A stretch of 64,000 nt of DNA from OLB7 sp966250335 (lineage in GTDB: Bacteria; Bacteroidota; Ignavibacteria; OLB7). Location: assembly GCA_966250335.1 (NCBI GenBank), contig CBINGZ010000011.1, positions 66,495-130,494 of the forward strand, written 5' to 3'. Position numbers and translations under genes: made by a program. The notes beneath the pieces were generated by a model. The model worked only from the letters and a program-made list of their open reading frames with translations. It ran no database searches and was not told the DNA's origin. Numbering within the stretch: the first letter of the stretch is position 1; the number at the start of each line of letters is the position of its first letter. Below, one piece after another: positions 35,165-44,196 of the stretch.

Positions 35165-36490
35165 ATGGCTGAGAAACCGATTCAACGTCCCGTAAGAAAG
35201 AAGAAGAGTCGTACCGGCCTCATCGTTGGCGCCCTCATTGTTGCCCTGCTGGGGGCGGCGATCGCCTCGGTCGCCCTGAAGGGGAACGACGACCGCGTAT
35301 CGGTGGAGCTGACCGAGGTGACGCAGAGAACGATCACCCAGACCGTGGTGGCGACCGGCATGATCGACCCGGAGACCCAGGTGAAGATCTCACCCGAGGT
35401 GAGCGGCGAGATCATCTTCCTCGGCCCCAAGGAGGGGGACTTCGTGCAGCGCGGCCAGGTGCTCGTCCGGATCAATCCCGAGTCGATACTTGCCGAGCGC
35501 CAGCAGGCGGAGGCCTCGATCTCCGGCGCACGGGCGCGCCAGGCCTCGTCGCGCGCCAATCTGCTCCGCGCCGAGCAGGAGCTGGCAAGGGTGCAGCAGC
35601 TGTACGAGAAGGCGCTGGCCACGAAGCAGGAGCTGGAGAATATCCAGTCGCAGGTGGAGGTCGCCAAGGCGGAGCTGGAGGCGGCCGGGTTCCAGGTGGA
35701 GCAGCAGCGCGCCGCCGTGCGGCAGGTGCAGGAGTCGGTCAACAAGACCACCATCGTCTCTCCGATCGCCGGCACGGTGACGAACCTGAACTCGAAGGTC
35801 GGCGAAAAGGTCGTCGGCGCGATACAGATGTCGGGAACGGAAATCATGACGCTTGCCGATCTTTCGGTGATCGAGGCGGTGGTCGACGTATCGGAGACCG
35901 ATGTCGTTCAGGTCAGCGTGGGGGATCAGGCGGAGGTCGAGGTGGACGCGATCCCGAACAGGAAGTTCAAGGCGATCGTCAGCCAGATCGCCAACTCCCC
36001 CAAGAAGAGCGGCGTGGGGACGAACGAGCAGCTGACCAACTTCGAGGTCCGCGTCAGGTTCATCGATCCCGACGGGCGGCTCCGCCCCGGCATGACCGCC
36101 ACGGCGACGATCGAGACCGCCAGGGAGGCCAACGTCCTCGCGGTTCCGATCCAGGCGGTGACCACGCGGACGAAGAAGGAGCCGGAGAAGAGCGAGGAGG
36201 AGAAGGAGGCCGAGGAGGACAACGTCAGGAACCTGAAACTCGATCGTGAGGAGAAGGAGGAGAAGCCCGACCCGATCGTCTTCGTCCGCGACGGCGAGGT
36301 CGTCAGGGCACGCGTGGTGGCGACCGGGATACGGGACGATCAGTATATCCAGATCGTGAGCGGACTGAAGAAGGGGGAGACCGTGGTGAGCGGCAACTAC
36401 CGCGCCGTCAGCGAGGAGCTGGAGGAGGGATCGAAGATCAAGACCACGATCTCCACGACCTCGTCGACATCGACGAAGGAGAAGAAATGA
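35165..36490 (+). CDS. MacA/HlyD-type periplasmic adaptor (membrane fusion protein)
   Basis: This 441-aa protein has a basic N-terminus, one transmembrane anchor (about 18-38), a lipoyl or barrel-sandwich half (GLxxPxxQVKISPEVSGEI-like region at about 65-80), a long alpha-hairpin (about 110-195), the second half (TTIVSPIAGTVTNL) and beta-barrel domains. A highly charged Glu/Lys stretch (about 335-365) is unusual. It bridges the inner-membrane ABC transporter to TolC. Its stop overlaps the ATPase start by 4 nt. Confidence 0.9.
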   Translation: MAEKPIQRPVRKKKSRTGLIVGALIVALLGAAIASVALKGNDDRVSVELTEVTQRTITQTVVATGMIDPETQVKISPEVSGEIIFLGPKEGDFVQRGQVLVRINPESILAERQQAEASISGARARQASSRANLLRAEQELARVQQLYEKALATKQELENIQSQVEVAKAELEAAGFQVEQQRAAVRQVQESVNKTTIVSPIAGTVTNLNSKVGEKVVGAIQMSGTEIMTLADLSVIEAVVDVSETDVVQVSVGDQAEVEVDAIPNRKFKAIVSQIANSPKKSGVGTNEQLTNFEVRVRFIDPDGRLRPGMTATATIETAREANVLAVPIQAVTTRTKKEPEKSEEEKEAEEDNVRNLKLDREEKEEKPDPIVFVRDGEVVRARVVATGIRDDQYIQIVSGLKKGETVVSGNYRAVSEELEEGSKIKTTISTTSSTSTKEKK

Positions 36491-37266
36491 GCGCCCCGCA
36501 TCAGCCTTATATCGCGCCGGAGGGGACGCCCGTCATCGGAATGCACAATATCGCGCGGCGATATCAGATGGGCTCCGAGACGATCCATGCCCTGCGCGAT
36601 GTGTCGCTTCTGATACATCGCAACGAATATGTCGCGATCATGGGGCCGTCGGGGTCGGGGAAGTCCACCCTGATGAACATCATCGGCTGCCTGGACACCC
36701 CGAGCGGCGGCCAGTACGATTTCAACGGCGAGAAGATCTCGTCGCTCGGGGACGCCGATCTTGCATATATCAGAAACCGGGAGATCGGGTTCGTCTTCCA
36801 GACGTTCAATCTTCTCTCGCGCAGCGATGCGATCAGAAACGTGGAGCTGCCGCTGGTCTACGCCGGCTACGGCAGGGCCGAACGGCGTGAGATGGCGGAG
36901 CAGGAGCTGATCGCCGTGGGGCTGGGGGAGCGTATGTCGCACAAGCCGAACGAGCTCTCCGGCGGGCAGCGCCAGCGCGTGGCGATCGCCCGCGCCCTGG
37001 TCACCCGTCCCTCCATCATCCTTGCCGACGAGCCGACCGGCAACCTCGACTCCAAGACCGGCAACGAGATCATGCGGCTCTTCGAGGAGCTCTGGATGAA
37101 GGGGAACACGATCATCCTGGTGACCCACGAGGAGGATATCGCGCGGCACGCGGCACGGATCATCAGAATGCGCGACGGGCGCATCGAAAGCGATCTGCCG
37201 AACGACAACAGAGTCATGTTCAGAACCGACGCCGACCCTGCCGTGCCGGCCAGCGGCGCGCACTAG
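36487..37266 (+). CDS. MacB/LolD-type ABC transporter ATPase
   Basis: This 259-aa cytosolic ATPase has Walker A GPSGSGKST (about 55-63), Q-loop, signature LSGGQRQRVAIARAL, Walker B IILADEPTGNLD and H-loop VTHE. The GNLDSKTG extension after Walker B is typical of the MacB/LolD/FtsE group that powers mechanotransmission rather than substrate channelling. It is translationally coupled to the adaptor by a 4-nt overlap and sits 25 bp before the first permease. Confidence 0.93.
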   Translation: MSAPHQPYIAPEGTPVIGMHNIARRYQMGSETIHALRDVSLLIHRNEYVAIMGPSGSGKSTLMNIIGCLDTPSGGQYDFNGEKISSLGDADLAYIRNREIGFVFQTFNLLSRSDAIRNVELPLVYAGYGRAERREMAEQELIAVGLGERMSHKPNELSGGQRQRVAIARALVTRPSIILADEPTGNLDSKTGNEIMRLFEELWMKGNTIILVTHEEDIARHAARIIRMRDGRIESDLPNDNRVMFRTDADPAVPASGAH

Positions 37267-37291
37267 ATCATCCTCTCCGGAGCAGTCGATC

Positions 37292-38530
37292 ATGATGCAG
37301 ATACTGGAAAGCATACGGATGGCGATCGCGGCCCTGGTCGGCAACAAGATGAGGGCGGCCCTGACCACGCTCGGTATCGTGATCGGCATCGGCGTCGTCC
37401 TCCTGATGGGGTGGATGCTGGCGGGGCTCGACAGCGCGCTGGAGGAGACCCTCTCGATCTTCGGCGACGACATCCTCTACATCGACAAGTTCGACTGGAC
37501 CGGGGAGGGGAACTGGCTGACCGACAGGAACAGAAAGAACATCACCTACGATCAATACCTGCGCGTCGAGGAACGGATACGGGGGGCGGAGCTCGTGCTG
37601 CCGACGGTCCGCCAGAGCGCCCGCTCGATCCGTTACGGCGATCTGGAACTGACCGGCACCACCATGTTCGGCACCACCGCCCGATATGTCGGCATCCTCG
37701 GCGGAAATATCGAGGAGGGGCGTTTCTTCACCGAGGCCGAGGAGAGCTCCGCGTCCCTTGTCGCGGTGCTCGGCTCCGGCACCGTCGACGCTCTCTTCCC
37801 GAACGGCGACGCCCTGGGCAAGACGATCAAGGTCGACGGTCTGCCGTTCGTGGTGGTCGGCACGCTCCCCAAACGGGGGACGCTGATGGCGGACTTCGTC
37901 GACAACCAGGTGATCATCCCCCTGAAACGCTTCTTCGGCATGTACGGGAAGCAGCGTGTCGTCATCAATGTGAAGGCGGGGGGGCCGGATAAGGTCGAGG
38001 AGGTGAAATACGAGACGATCGGCGTGATGCGCCAGGTCAGATCGCTGGCGCCGGAGACGCCGAACGATTTCGCCATCAACACGCAGGAGCAGTTCCGCGA
38101 ACAGGCGAACCAGCTTCGGGCGGTGGTCTGGAGCGTCGGCGTCGTCATGACGGGGCTCTCGTTCCTGGTCGGCTCGATCGGCATCATGAACATCATGTTC
38201 GTCTCGGTCACGGAGCGGACCAAGGAGATCGGCATACGGAAGGCGGTGGGGGCGACACGGCGGTCGGTGCTGCTTCAGTTCCTGGTTGAAGCGGTGATCC
38301 TCTGTCTGCTGGGATCGATCATCAGCCTGATCTTTACCTCGGGGATCGCCTTCGCCGGCGCATGGTACCTGAGGACGGAACACGATATAACGTTCCTCAA
38401 CCCCTATGTTCCTCCGGACCAGATCGGCATCGCCCTGGCGGTGTCGGTGCTGGTGGGGATCATGGCCGGGGTGATTCCGGCCTACCGGGCGGCGAAGCTC
38501 GATCCGGTCGAGGCGTTACGGGCCGATTAG
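37292..38530 (+). CDS. MacB-like ABC permease (first of two)
   Basis: This 412-aa protein has the FtsX/MacB permease plan: N-terminal helix (about 20-43), a large periplasmic MacB_PCD domain (about 50-270), and three C-terminal helices (about 285-310, 335-360, 380-400). Hallmarks are TLGIVIGIGVV and SIGIMNIMFVSVTERTKEIGIRKAVGA. It forms the membrane part of a tripartite efflux or lipoprotein-type machine. The second permease starts 31 bp downstream. Two permeases with one ATPase suggest a heterodimer. Confidence 0.9.
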   Translation: MMQILESIRMAIAALVGNKMRAALTTLGIVIGIGVVLLMGWMLAGLDSALEETLSIFGDDILYIDKFDWTGEGNWLTDRNRKNITYDQYLRVEERIRGAELVLPTVRQSARSIRYGDLELTGTTMFGTTARYVGILGGNIEEGRFFTEAEESSASLVAVLGSGTVDALFPNGDALGKTIKVDGLPFVVVGTLPKRGTLMADFVDNQVIIPLKRFFGMYGKQRVVINVKAGGPDKVEEVKYETIGVMRQVRSLAPETPNDFAINTQEQFREQANQLRAVVWSVGVVMTGLSFLVGSIGIMNIMFVSVTERTKEIGIRKAVGATRRSVLLQFLVEAVILCLLGSIISLIFTSGIAFAGAWYLRTEHDITFLNPYVPPDQIGIALAVSVLVGIMAGVIPAYRAAKLDPVEALRAD

Positions 38531-38561
38531 GATATATCTTCAACAAGCTTTCTCAACTCCG

Positions 38562-39794
38562 ATGCAGGTAACGGAATCGGTACGGATGGCGGTCCAGTCG
38601 ATCCGCGGGAACAAGCTCCGCGCGGCGCTGACTCTGCTGTCGATCTCGATCGGCGTCTTCGCGATCGTCGGGGCCGCCTCGGCCGTTGCCGCCCTGAACG
38701 CCACCGTGGACAATCAGCTCTCCGCCTTCGGCAGCACGTCGTTCACGATCCAGAAGGCGCCGGCGATCCTGCTGGGGCGGTCGGCATGGCGCAAGTATGC
38801 CAACCGGAAGGATATCACGCTGCGCCAGGCGATGCGGCTGAAGGAACGGCTCACGCTCGCCGACCAGGTGGGGATGACGATCTTCTCCGGGATCGCCGTC
38901 CTGAAGCACGGCGAGGAGAAGACCGATCCCGACGTGAACGTGATCGGGGGGGACGAGGCATATATCGTCAACGCAGATTTCGGGGTGGAGTCGGGTCGCG
39001 GCCTCGATCCCGGCGACGTAAACTCCGCCTCCGACGTGGCGGTGATCGGCGCCGACGTCTCCAAGGAGCTCTTCAAGGGAGGGAAGGGAGTGGGGGAGTC
39101 GATCCGCATCAACGGACGCAAGTTCACGGTGATCGGCGTGCTGGAGGGGAAGGGGGGAGTGATGGGGCAGAGCCAGGACAACTTCGTGCTGATCCCGATC
39201 ACCAGCGCCTCCAAGTATTTCTTCGACGAGTGGGGGACCTCCGTAAGCATGACGATCCGCGCCTCCTCTGTCGATCTCGTCGACGAGACCACCGATCAGG
39301 CGATCGGTCTGCTCCGGATCATCCGTCGCCTCGATATCGGCCAGGAGAACGATTTCGAGATCATCACCGGCGCCGACGTCGCCGAGACCTTCGCGGACTT
39401 CACGCAATATATCACATGGTTCGGCGTGATCTGCGGCTGCGTCTCGCTGCTGGCGGCCGGGGTCGGCATCATGAACATCATGCTCGTCACGGTGAAGGAG
39501 CGGACCCGCGAGATCGGCATCCGGAAGGCGGTCGGCGCCACCAGCGGCGACATCCTGACCCAGTTCGTGATCGAGGCTGTCACCATCTGCCAGCTCGGCG
39601 CTCTGATCGGCGTGACGCTCGGCCTGCTGGCCGGCGTCGGCATCGGCGCGGCGATGGAGGTCGCGGCCCCGGTCCCGTGGGACTGGGTGATCGGAGCGCT
39701 CGGCGCCTGCCTTGCGATCGGCATGGTCTTCGGCACCTACCCGGCCTGGAGAGCATCGCGTCTCGATCCTATTGAAGCATTGCGATACGAATAG
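38562..39794 (+). CDS. MacB-like ABC permease (second of two)
   Basis: This 410-aa homologue of its neighbour has the same order: helix (about 18-40), periplasmic MacB_PCD domain, and three helices near the C-terminus. Its hallmark is GVGIMNIMLVTVKERTREIGIRKAVGA and a closing PAWRASRLDPIEALRYE, the standard end of the family. Together with the first permease it would form a heterodimer driven by the shared ATPase. A GC-rich hairpin terminator follows. Confidence 0.9.
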   Translation: MQVTESVRMAVQSIRGNKLRAALTLLSISIGVFAIVGAASAVAALNATVDNQLSAFGSTSFTIQKAPAILLGRSAWRKYANRKDITLRQAMRLKERLTLADQVGMTIFSGIAVLKHGEEKTDPDVNVIGGDEAYIVNADFGVESGRGLDPGDVNSASDVAVIGADVSKELFKGGKGVGESIRINGRKFTVIGVLEGKGGVMGQSQDNFVLIPITSASKYFFDEWGTSVSMTIRASSVDLVDETTDQAIGLLRIIRRLDIGQENDFEIITGADVAETFADFTQYITWFGVICGCVSLLAAGVGIMNIMLVTVKERTREIGIRKAVGATSGDILTQFVIEAVTICQLGALIGVTLGLLAGVGIGAAMEVAAPVPWDWVIGALGACLAIGMVFGTYPAWRASRLDPIEALRYE

Positions 39795-39821
39795 CATCGC
39801 GCATCCTCGAAGCGCACAGAG

Positions 39822-39845
39822 CCGCCGGCCCGTCACGGCCGGCGG
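39822..39845. terminator. Terminator of the efflux operon
   Basis: A 9-bp perfect stem CCGCCGGCC/GGCCGGCGG with a 6-nt loop is followed by TTCCGTTTC. The 15-mer GAGCCGCCGGCCCGT at its start is repeated at 39866-39880. Confidence 0.75.
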
Positions 39846-40187
39846 TTCCGTTTCATGACGGCGCGGAGCCGCCGGCCCGTTCGATCGAACTCCATCGCGA
39901 TGTTACGGTATCGTGACGGGAGATCGAAACATCACTACCCTATCTTTCTAACTTCCCGGATTTCTCAACCGTTGTAGGTTCAGGTTGAGATAATGATGCC
40001 GTTTTTTTAATAACTTGGGCTCGACCTGGTGTAAAGGAGGAAGCGGGGCCCGGAGAGCGCCGCGGAGAGGATGCAAGAGAACGGTGTCATCATGGAACGG
40101 GAGGGGATTACGGGAACGAACGAATCGCGTAATTGTTTGGGGTGTCCAATCCCACGTCAATAATCGGAGATAACGGAGGCACTATTC
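39846..40187. other. Intergenic region before the lipoprotein/LysM pair
   Basis: No gene is supported here. It holds the second copy of GAGCCGCCGGCCCGT (39866-39880), a small hairpin CTCAACC/GGTTGAG (39964-39970 with 39983-39989), a T-run at 40003-40009 and a TAACTTGG that differs by one base from the -7 consensus. GGAGG about 10 nt before 40188 is the ribosome-binding site of the next gene. Confidence 0.5.
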
Positions 40188-40526
40188 ATGAATCGAACAC
40201 TGAAGGTCGGAGCTCTTGTTCTGGCTGTTGCGGGCATGTCGGTCATCACCGGCTGTTCCAGCAAGATCACGGAGGAGCAGCTCGCGGAGCTGAAGAGGCT
40301 TCGTGACCAGGAAAGGACGCTCACTCAGCAGATCAGTGCGAAGGAAGGGGAGAAGGGCACCCTTCAGAGCGAGGTCAACGCACGGCGGGCCGATCTCGAC
40401 CGCTGCAACACGAACAAGCAGTTCGTCCAGGGAAAGCTGGCGCAGTGGCCCAACGTATGGCCCGACTGGACCTATACCGAGATCGATACGGTAGGTCAGG
40501 GAAGCCAGTCGGTTCCGCGCCGTTAA
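40188..40526 (+). CDS. Coiled-coil lipoprotein, 112 aa
   Basis: The signal peptide ends in the lipobox VITGC with Cys23. The mature part is a coiled coil (about 28-75, rich in Glu, Lys, Leu, Gln), then a W-rich tail (WPNVWPDWTY). Murein-type and OmpA-associated lipoproteins share this size and plan, but no named family is evident. It is 40 bp upstream of the LysM protein, with a strong Shine-Dalgarno, so the two are likely co-expressed and may interact at the envelope. Confidence 0.75.
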   Translation: MNRTLKVGALVLAVAGMSVITGCSSKITEEQLAELKRLRDQERTLTQQISAKEGEKGTLQSEVNARRADLDRCNTNKQFVQGKLAQWPNVWPDWTYTEIDTVGQGSQSVPRR

Positions 40527-40566
40527 TCCTCACTCATAACACGAGATCACACGGAGACCACAATAC

Positions 40567-41391
40567 ATGAGAAGAACATTAACGGGCCTCATCGCCTTTA
40601 TGATGGCCGCTCCGCTCTTCGCGCAGCAGCCGGCCGATCCGAACAAGCCGGATGATCAGCTGACGGAGGAAGAGGCCACCATACGCATCGCCGAGTGGCA
40701 GAACAAGGTCAACGCTCTGCAGAGCCGTCTGGATGCCCTGACCAACGACATCAGCTCCATGCGCACGCAGCTTACGCAGCTCCGTGACGACATGAAGCGC
40801 TGCAACGACGAGATCTACGCTCTGGTAGGCGCCACGGAGGCCGACGTTGCGGCGTTCCGTGAGGCGCTCGGGCGGATCGAGGGGCGCATCCGCGACATGA
40901 AGAACATGTCGGACGACCAGCTCTCGCAGAACCTTGCGCAGATCGACGCGCTGGAGAACGATCTGAACAAGCTGCGCCGCAACAAGATCGCGATCCTTCC
41001 GGAGTTCTACGACCGCGTCCTCACCGACGCTCGCGATATCCGCGATCTTCGCACACGCGCCGGACGGAGCAAGAGCACCTATACGGTCGGCACCTGGTCG
41101 AAGGACCGCGACTGCCTCTGGAATATCTCGGCAAAGGATCAGATCTACGGCGACGCCTTCATGTGGCCGAAGATCTGGCAGGCCAACACCGACCAGATCC
41201 GCAACCCCGATATCATCCATCCGGGGCAGGTTCTGACCATTCCGCCGCGCGGTCCGAAGTCCGATGAGGAACTTCGCGCCGAGCGTCTGTATTATCGTAA
41301 GAAACGAGCAGCCGCAGCACAGGCTCGCCGGGTCGCCGCCGAACGTTCGGAGCAGGTCGACCAGGAGGAGGCCGGCAGCGGCGGTAAGTAA
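40567..41391 (+). CDS. Exported coiled-coil protein with LysM domain
   Basis: The 274-aa product has a signal peptide (1-19, ending LFAQ), a coiled coil (about 35-150), and a LysM domain (about 170-226: YTVGTWSKDRDCLWNIS...IHPGQVLTIP) for peptidoglycan binding. A very basic helix and acidic tail (RKKRAAAAQARR..., EEAGSGGK) end the protein. It is presumably a periplasmic structural or scaffold protein working with the preceding lipoprotein. An intrinsic terminator lies 33 bp downstream. Confidence 0.8.
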   Translation: MRRTLTGLIAFMMAAPLFAQQPADPNKPDDQLTEEEATIRIAEWQNKVNALQSRLDALTNDISSMRTQLTQLRDDMKRCNDEIYALVGATEADVAAFREALGRIEGRIRDMKNMSDDQLSQNLAQIDALENDLNKLRRNKIAILPEFYDRVLTDARDIRDLRTRAGRSKSTYTVGTWSKDRDCLWNISAKDQIYGDAFMWPKIWQANTDQIRNPDIIHPGQVLTIPPRGPKSDEELRAERLYYRKKRAAAAQARRVAAERSEQVDQEEAGSGGK

Positions 41392-41423
41392 CCGGTCGCT
41401 TCATTACGGCGGGATTCATCGAG

Positions 41424-41456
41424 AGCCCTGCGGAATGATATTCCGGAGGGCTTTCT
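41424..41456 (+). terminator. Intrinsic terminator after the LysM gene
   Basis: The stem AGCCCT..CGGAA pairs with TTCCG.AGGGCT around a 5-nt loop and is followed by TTTCTCATTT, an intrinsic terminator pattern. Confidence 0.8.
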
Positions 41457-41471
41457 CATTTGCTCGTTATG

Positions 41472-41491
41472 CGATCGACCCCGGTCGATCG
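41472..41491. promoter_or_regulatory. Palindrome upstream of phoH, possible operator
   Basis: CGATCGACC-CC-GGTCGATCG is a perfect 9-bp inverted repeat with a 2-bp centre, 50 bp before the phoH ATG. A dimeric regulator could bind it, but no regulator is known and the region has no clear -7 box. Confidence 0.35.
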
Positions 41492-41540
41492 TTCATTATC
41501 TGTCGTCAACGCCCGTCAACGATCGTATATTGTGCCCCTT

Positions 41541-42509
41541 ATGGAGACAGTGGAAAAGAAGATCAAGCTCGGCAACGTCGATCAGCAGGCCCTTCTCGGC
41601 TTCAACGACGCCAACCTGAGCGTGCTGGAAAACAGATTCGACACGGCCATCAACGTCCGCGGCGATACCGCCCTGCTTCAGGGGGAGCCGGCGGAGGTCT
41701 CGGTGATCGAGAAGATCCTGAAGGAGATGGTCTACATGGTGCAGCGGAACGGTTCGCTCCTGCCGAAGGATGTCGACATGATCATCGATCTGGTCGTCGG
41801 CGGGAAGGCCGAACAGCAGCTCCAGGGGGAGAATCTCGACGAGGTGATCCTCTTCGCCAAGGAACATGTCGTGAAGGCCCGCGGCGAGAAGCAGAAGGAG
41901 TATTACAGGAAGGTCCGCGAGAACGATATCGTCTTCTCGATCGGTCCCGCCGGCACCGGAAAGACCTACCTGGCGGTCGCGATGGCCGTGGCGGCATATC
42001 GCAACCGTGAGGTGACGAAGATCGTGCTGGCGCGCCCCGCGGTGGAGGCCGGGGAGAGCCTCGGGTTCCTGCCGGGGGATCTGAAGGAGAAGGTCGACCC
42101 CTACCTGCGCCCCCTCTACGACGCGCTGGACGAGATGATCCCCGCGGAAAAACTGAAGACGATGATGGAGAAGCGGGGGATCGAGGTGGTTCCGCTCGCC
42201 TACATGCGCGGCCGCACGCTCAACAACGCGTTCGTGATCCTGGATGAGGCGCAGAACGCCACGGCGATGCAGATGAAGATGTTCCTGACCCGTCTGGGGG
42301 CGAACAGCCGCGCGATCGTCACCGGCGACGTCACCCAGATCGATCTGCCGAAGAACGTGGAGAGCGGTCTGATCCAGGCCGAGCGGATCCTGCGCGGGAT
42401 CGACGGGCTCGGGTTCGTCTACTTCGACAAGGCGGACGTGGTGCGGCATCGGCTCGTCAAGGAGATCATCAAGGCATATGAGGATCATGGAATAACGGGC
42501 GGGTTGTAA
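41541..42509 (+). CDS. phoH: PhoH-like ATPase (YbeZ type)
   Basis: The 322-aa product from ATG 41541 has an N-terminal KH-like segment and the PhoH ATPase core with Walker A GPAGTGKT (135-142) and Walker B FVILDEAQN. RPAVEAGESLGFLPGDLKEK and TRLGANSRAIVTGD are family markers. YbeZ works with the ribonuclease YbeY in ribosome quality control; phosphate-starvation expression is known in E. coli. An in-frame start at 41460 would add 27 residues without homology. It is first of a four-gene operon, 35 bp before cdaA. Confidence 0.93.
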   Translation: METVEKKIKLGNVDQQALLGFNDANLSVLENRFDTAINVRGDTALLQGEPAEVSVIEKILKEMVYMVQRNGSLLPKDVDMIIDLVVGGKAEQQLQGENLDEVILFAKEHVVKARGEKQKEYYRKVRENDIVFSIGPAGTGKTYLAVAMAVAAYRNREVTKIVLARPAVEAGESLGFLPGDLKEKVDPYLRPLYDALDEMIPAEKLKTMMEKRGIEVVPLAYMRGRTLNNAFVILDEAQNATAMQMKMFLTRLGANSRAIVTGDVTQIDLPKNVESGLIQAERILRGIDGLGFVYFDKADVVRHRLVKEIIKAYEDHGITGGL

Positions 42510-42544
42510 GTCTCTCGCAGACCGATACGCCGCTGCAGGCCAGT

Positions 42545-43507
42545 ATGGATATCGTTCTCTTCCGGTTGGGTTTTCTGAACCTGCGGGCGATCGATCTGAT
42601 CGATATCGCCATCGTGGCGTTCGTTCTCTATCGCCTCCATGCAGTCATGCGCGGGACGATCGCCGCGCAGATCACCATCGGCCTGATCCTGATCATCACG
42701 GTCAGTTTCGTCAGCCAGACGCTCGATATGAAGCTCCTGAGCTGGATTCTGCGCACCGTCGCCGATATCTGGGTCATCGCGCTCATCATTCTCTTCCAGC
42801 CGGAGCTGCGGCGTCTGCTGGTCATGATCGGAAGGAACGGCCTCTTCACCTCGTTCGACAGGTACGACGTCAACCATACGATCAACGAACTGGTCACCTC
42901 CGCCGAGGAGCTTTCGCTCCGCCGGTTCGGCGCCCTGATCGTGGTTCCGCGCACCACCGATATATCGCTGACGGTCGATACCGGCGTCCCGATCAACGCG
43001 CAGGTCTCGATGGAGATGCTCGTCTCGATCTTCAACCCGAAGTCCCCTCTGCACGACGGCGCCGTAACCGTGCGCTCCGGACAGATCCAGGCGGCGCGCG
43101 TGATCCTGCCGCTCAGCGTCGTCACCCGGATGGCCGATGTATCTCTCGGTACGAGGCATCGTGCCGGACTCGGTATCACCGAGCAGGCCGATGTGTTCGT
43201 CATCATCGTGAGCGAGGAGACCGGGAGCATCAGTTACGCGCGCGAGGGGAAGCTCTACTACAACCAGTCGACCGATTCCCTCCGCTACGCGCTCGTGAAG
43301 GTGCTGGAGGGGACGGTCCGCAGAAGCGACAGAAAGACGATCTGGACGCTGATCGAGGAATCTCTTACCGGCAAGACGAACGGCGACGGGGAAGAGGAAG
43401 ATACGACCCGCGACACCGGCTCCCGGGCCCCCTTGCGGGAGGAACGGGGAACGCCGCGGAACTCCCCGGACGACAAGGGCTCACAAACCAAGGATATCGG
43501 ACGATAA
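42545..43507 (+). CDS. cdaA: Diadenylate cyclase (CdaA/DacA type)
   Basis: This 320-aa protein has three N-terminal transmembrane helices (about 16-33, 40-59, 67-84) and the DisA_N catalytic domain with DGA at 171-173 and GTRHR at 202-206, the two motifs needed to make c-di-AMP from two ATP. It is the membrane-bound type. A charged, poorly conserved C-terminal tail (about 275-320) is longer than usual. The stop overlaps the pcm start by 1 nt. c-di-AMP usually controls potassium and osmotic balance. Confidence 0.94.
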   Translation: MDIVLFRLGFLNLRAIDLIDIAIVAFVLYRLHAVMRGTIAAQITIGLILIITVSFVSQTLDMKLLSWILRTVADIWVIALIILFQPELRRLLVMIGRNGLFTSFDRYDVNHTINELVTSAEELSLRRFGALIVVPRTTDISLTVDTGVPINAQVSMEMLVSIFNPKSPLHDGAVTVRSGQIQAARVILPLSVVTRMADVSLGTRHRAGLGITEQADVFVIIVSEETGSISYAREGKLYYNQSTDSLRYALVKVLEGTVRRSDRKTIWTLIEESLTGKTNGDGEEEDTTRDTGSRAPLREERGTPRNSPDDKGSQTKDIGR

Positions 43508-44196
43508 TGAATCATAGATCAGGCGCCGCATCGACCGTCGCGGCGCGCCAGGCGCTGATAGAAGGGCTTCGCGAACGGGGGATCACCGATGAGAACGTGC
43601 TGCGGGCGATCCTCACGGTTCCCAGGGAGGAGTTCGTCCCGAACGCCTTCAGACACAGGGCGTACGAGGATGGGGCGCTCCCGATCTCGTGCAATCAGAC
43701 GATCTCCCAGCCCTTTACCGTCGCGCTGATGTCGCAGTATCTGGAGGCGTCGGAAGGGATGAGCGTTCTGGAGGTGGGAACAGGAAGCGGCTACCAGGCT
43801 GCGGTGCTCTGCATGATGGGGCTTCGTGTCTTCTCCGTGGAACGGCACGCCGAGCTGCTGCAGCTCGCCCGTGAGCGCCTTGATCGGGTTAAGTGCAACG
43901 TTGCGACATATCTCGGCGACGGCACGCTCGGCTGGAGCTCGTTCGCGCCGTACGACCGGATCATCGTCACGGCCGGGGCCCCGACCATCCCGCCGGCGCT
44001 TCTGAAGCAGCTTGCGCCGAACGGGCGGCTGGTGATCCCGATCGGCGACCGCGCGACCCAGCAGATGCAGCTCGTCGTCCGCCACGGCGATATGGCTGAA
44101 TACGATGTGTTTGAGTTCGGCGAGTGCAAGTTCGTTCCCCTGGTCGGCAGGGGAGGCTGGAACGGGGAGGAGGCGCAGCGGGAGCGCTCCTTCTGA
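43507..44196 (+). CDS. pcm: Protein-L-isoaspartate O-methyltransferase
   Basis: This 229-aa protein has the SAM-binding loop EVGTGSGYQ (89-97) and the PCMT markers: VPREEFVP (about 39-46), the TISQPF segment (about 65-70) and ERHAEL. It methylates abnormal isoaspartyl residues so they can be repaired. It is coupled to both neighbours by 1-nt TAATG and TGATG overlaps. Confidence 0.94.
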   Translation: MNHRSGAASTVAARQALIEGLRERGITDENVLRAILTVPREEFVPNAFRHRAYEDGALPISCNQTISQPFTVALMSQYLEASEGMSVLEVGTGSGYQAAVLCMMGLRVFSVERHAELLQLARERLDRVKCNVATYLGDGTLGWSSFAPYDRIIVTAGAPTIPPALLKQLAPNGRLVIPIGDRATQQMQLVVRHGDMAEYDVFEFGECKFVPLVGRGGWNGEEAQRERSF

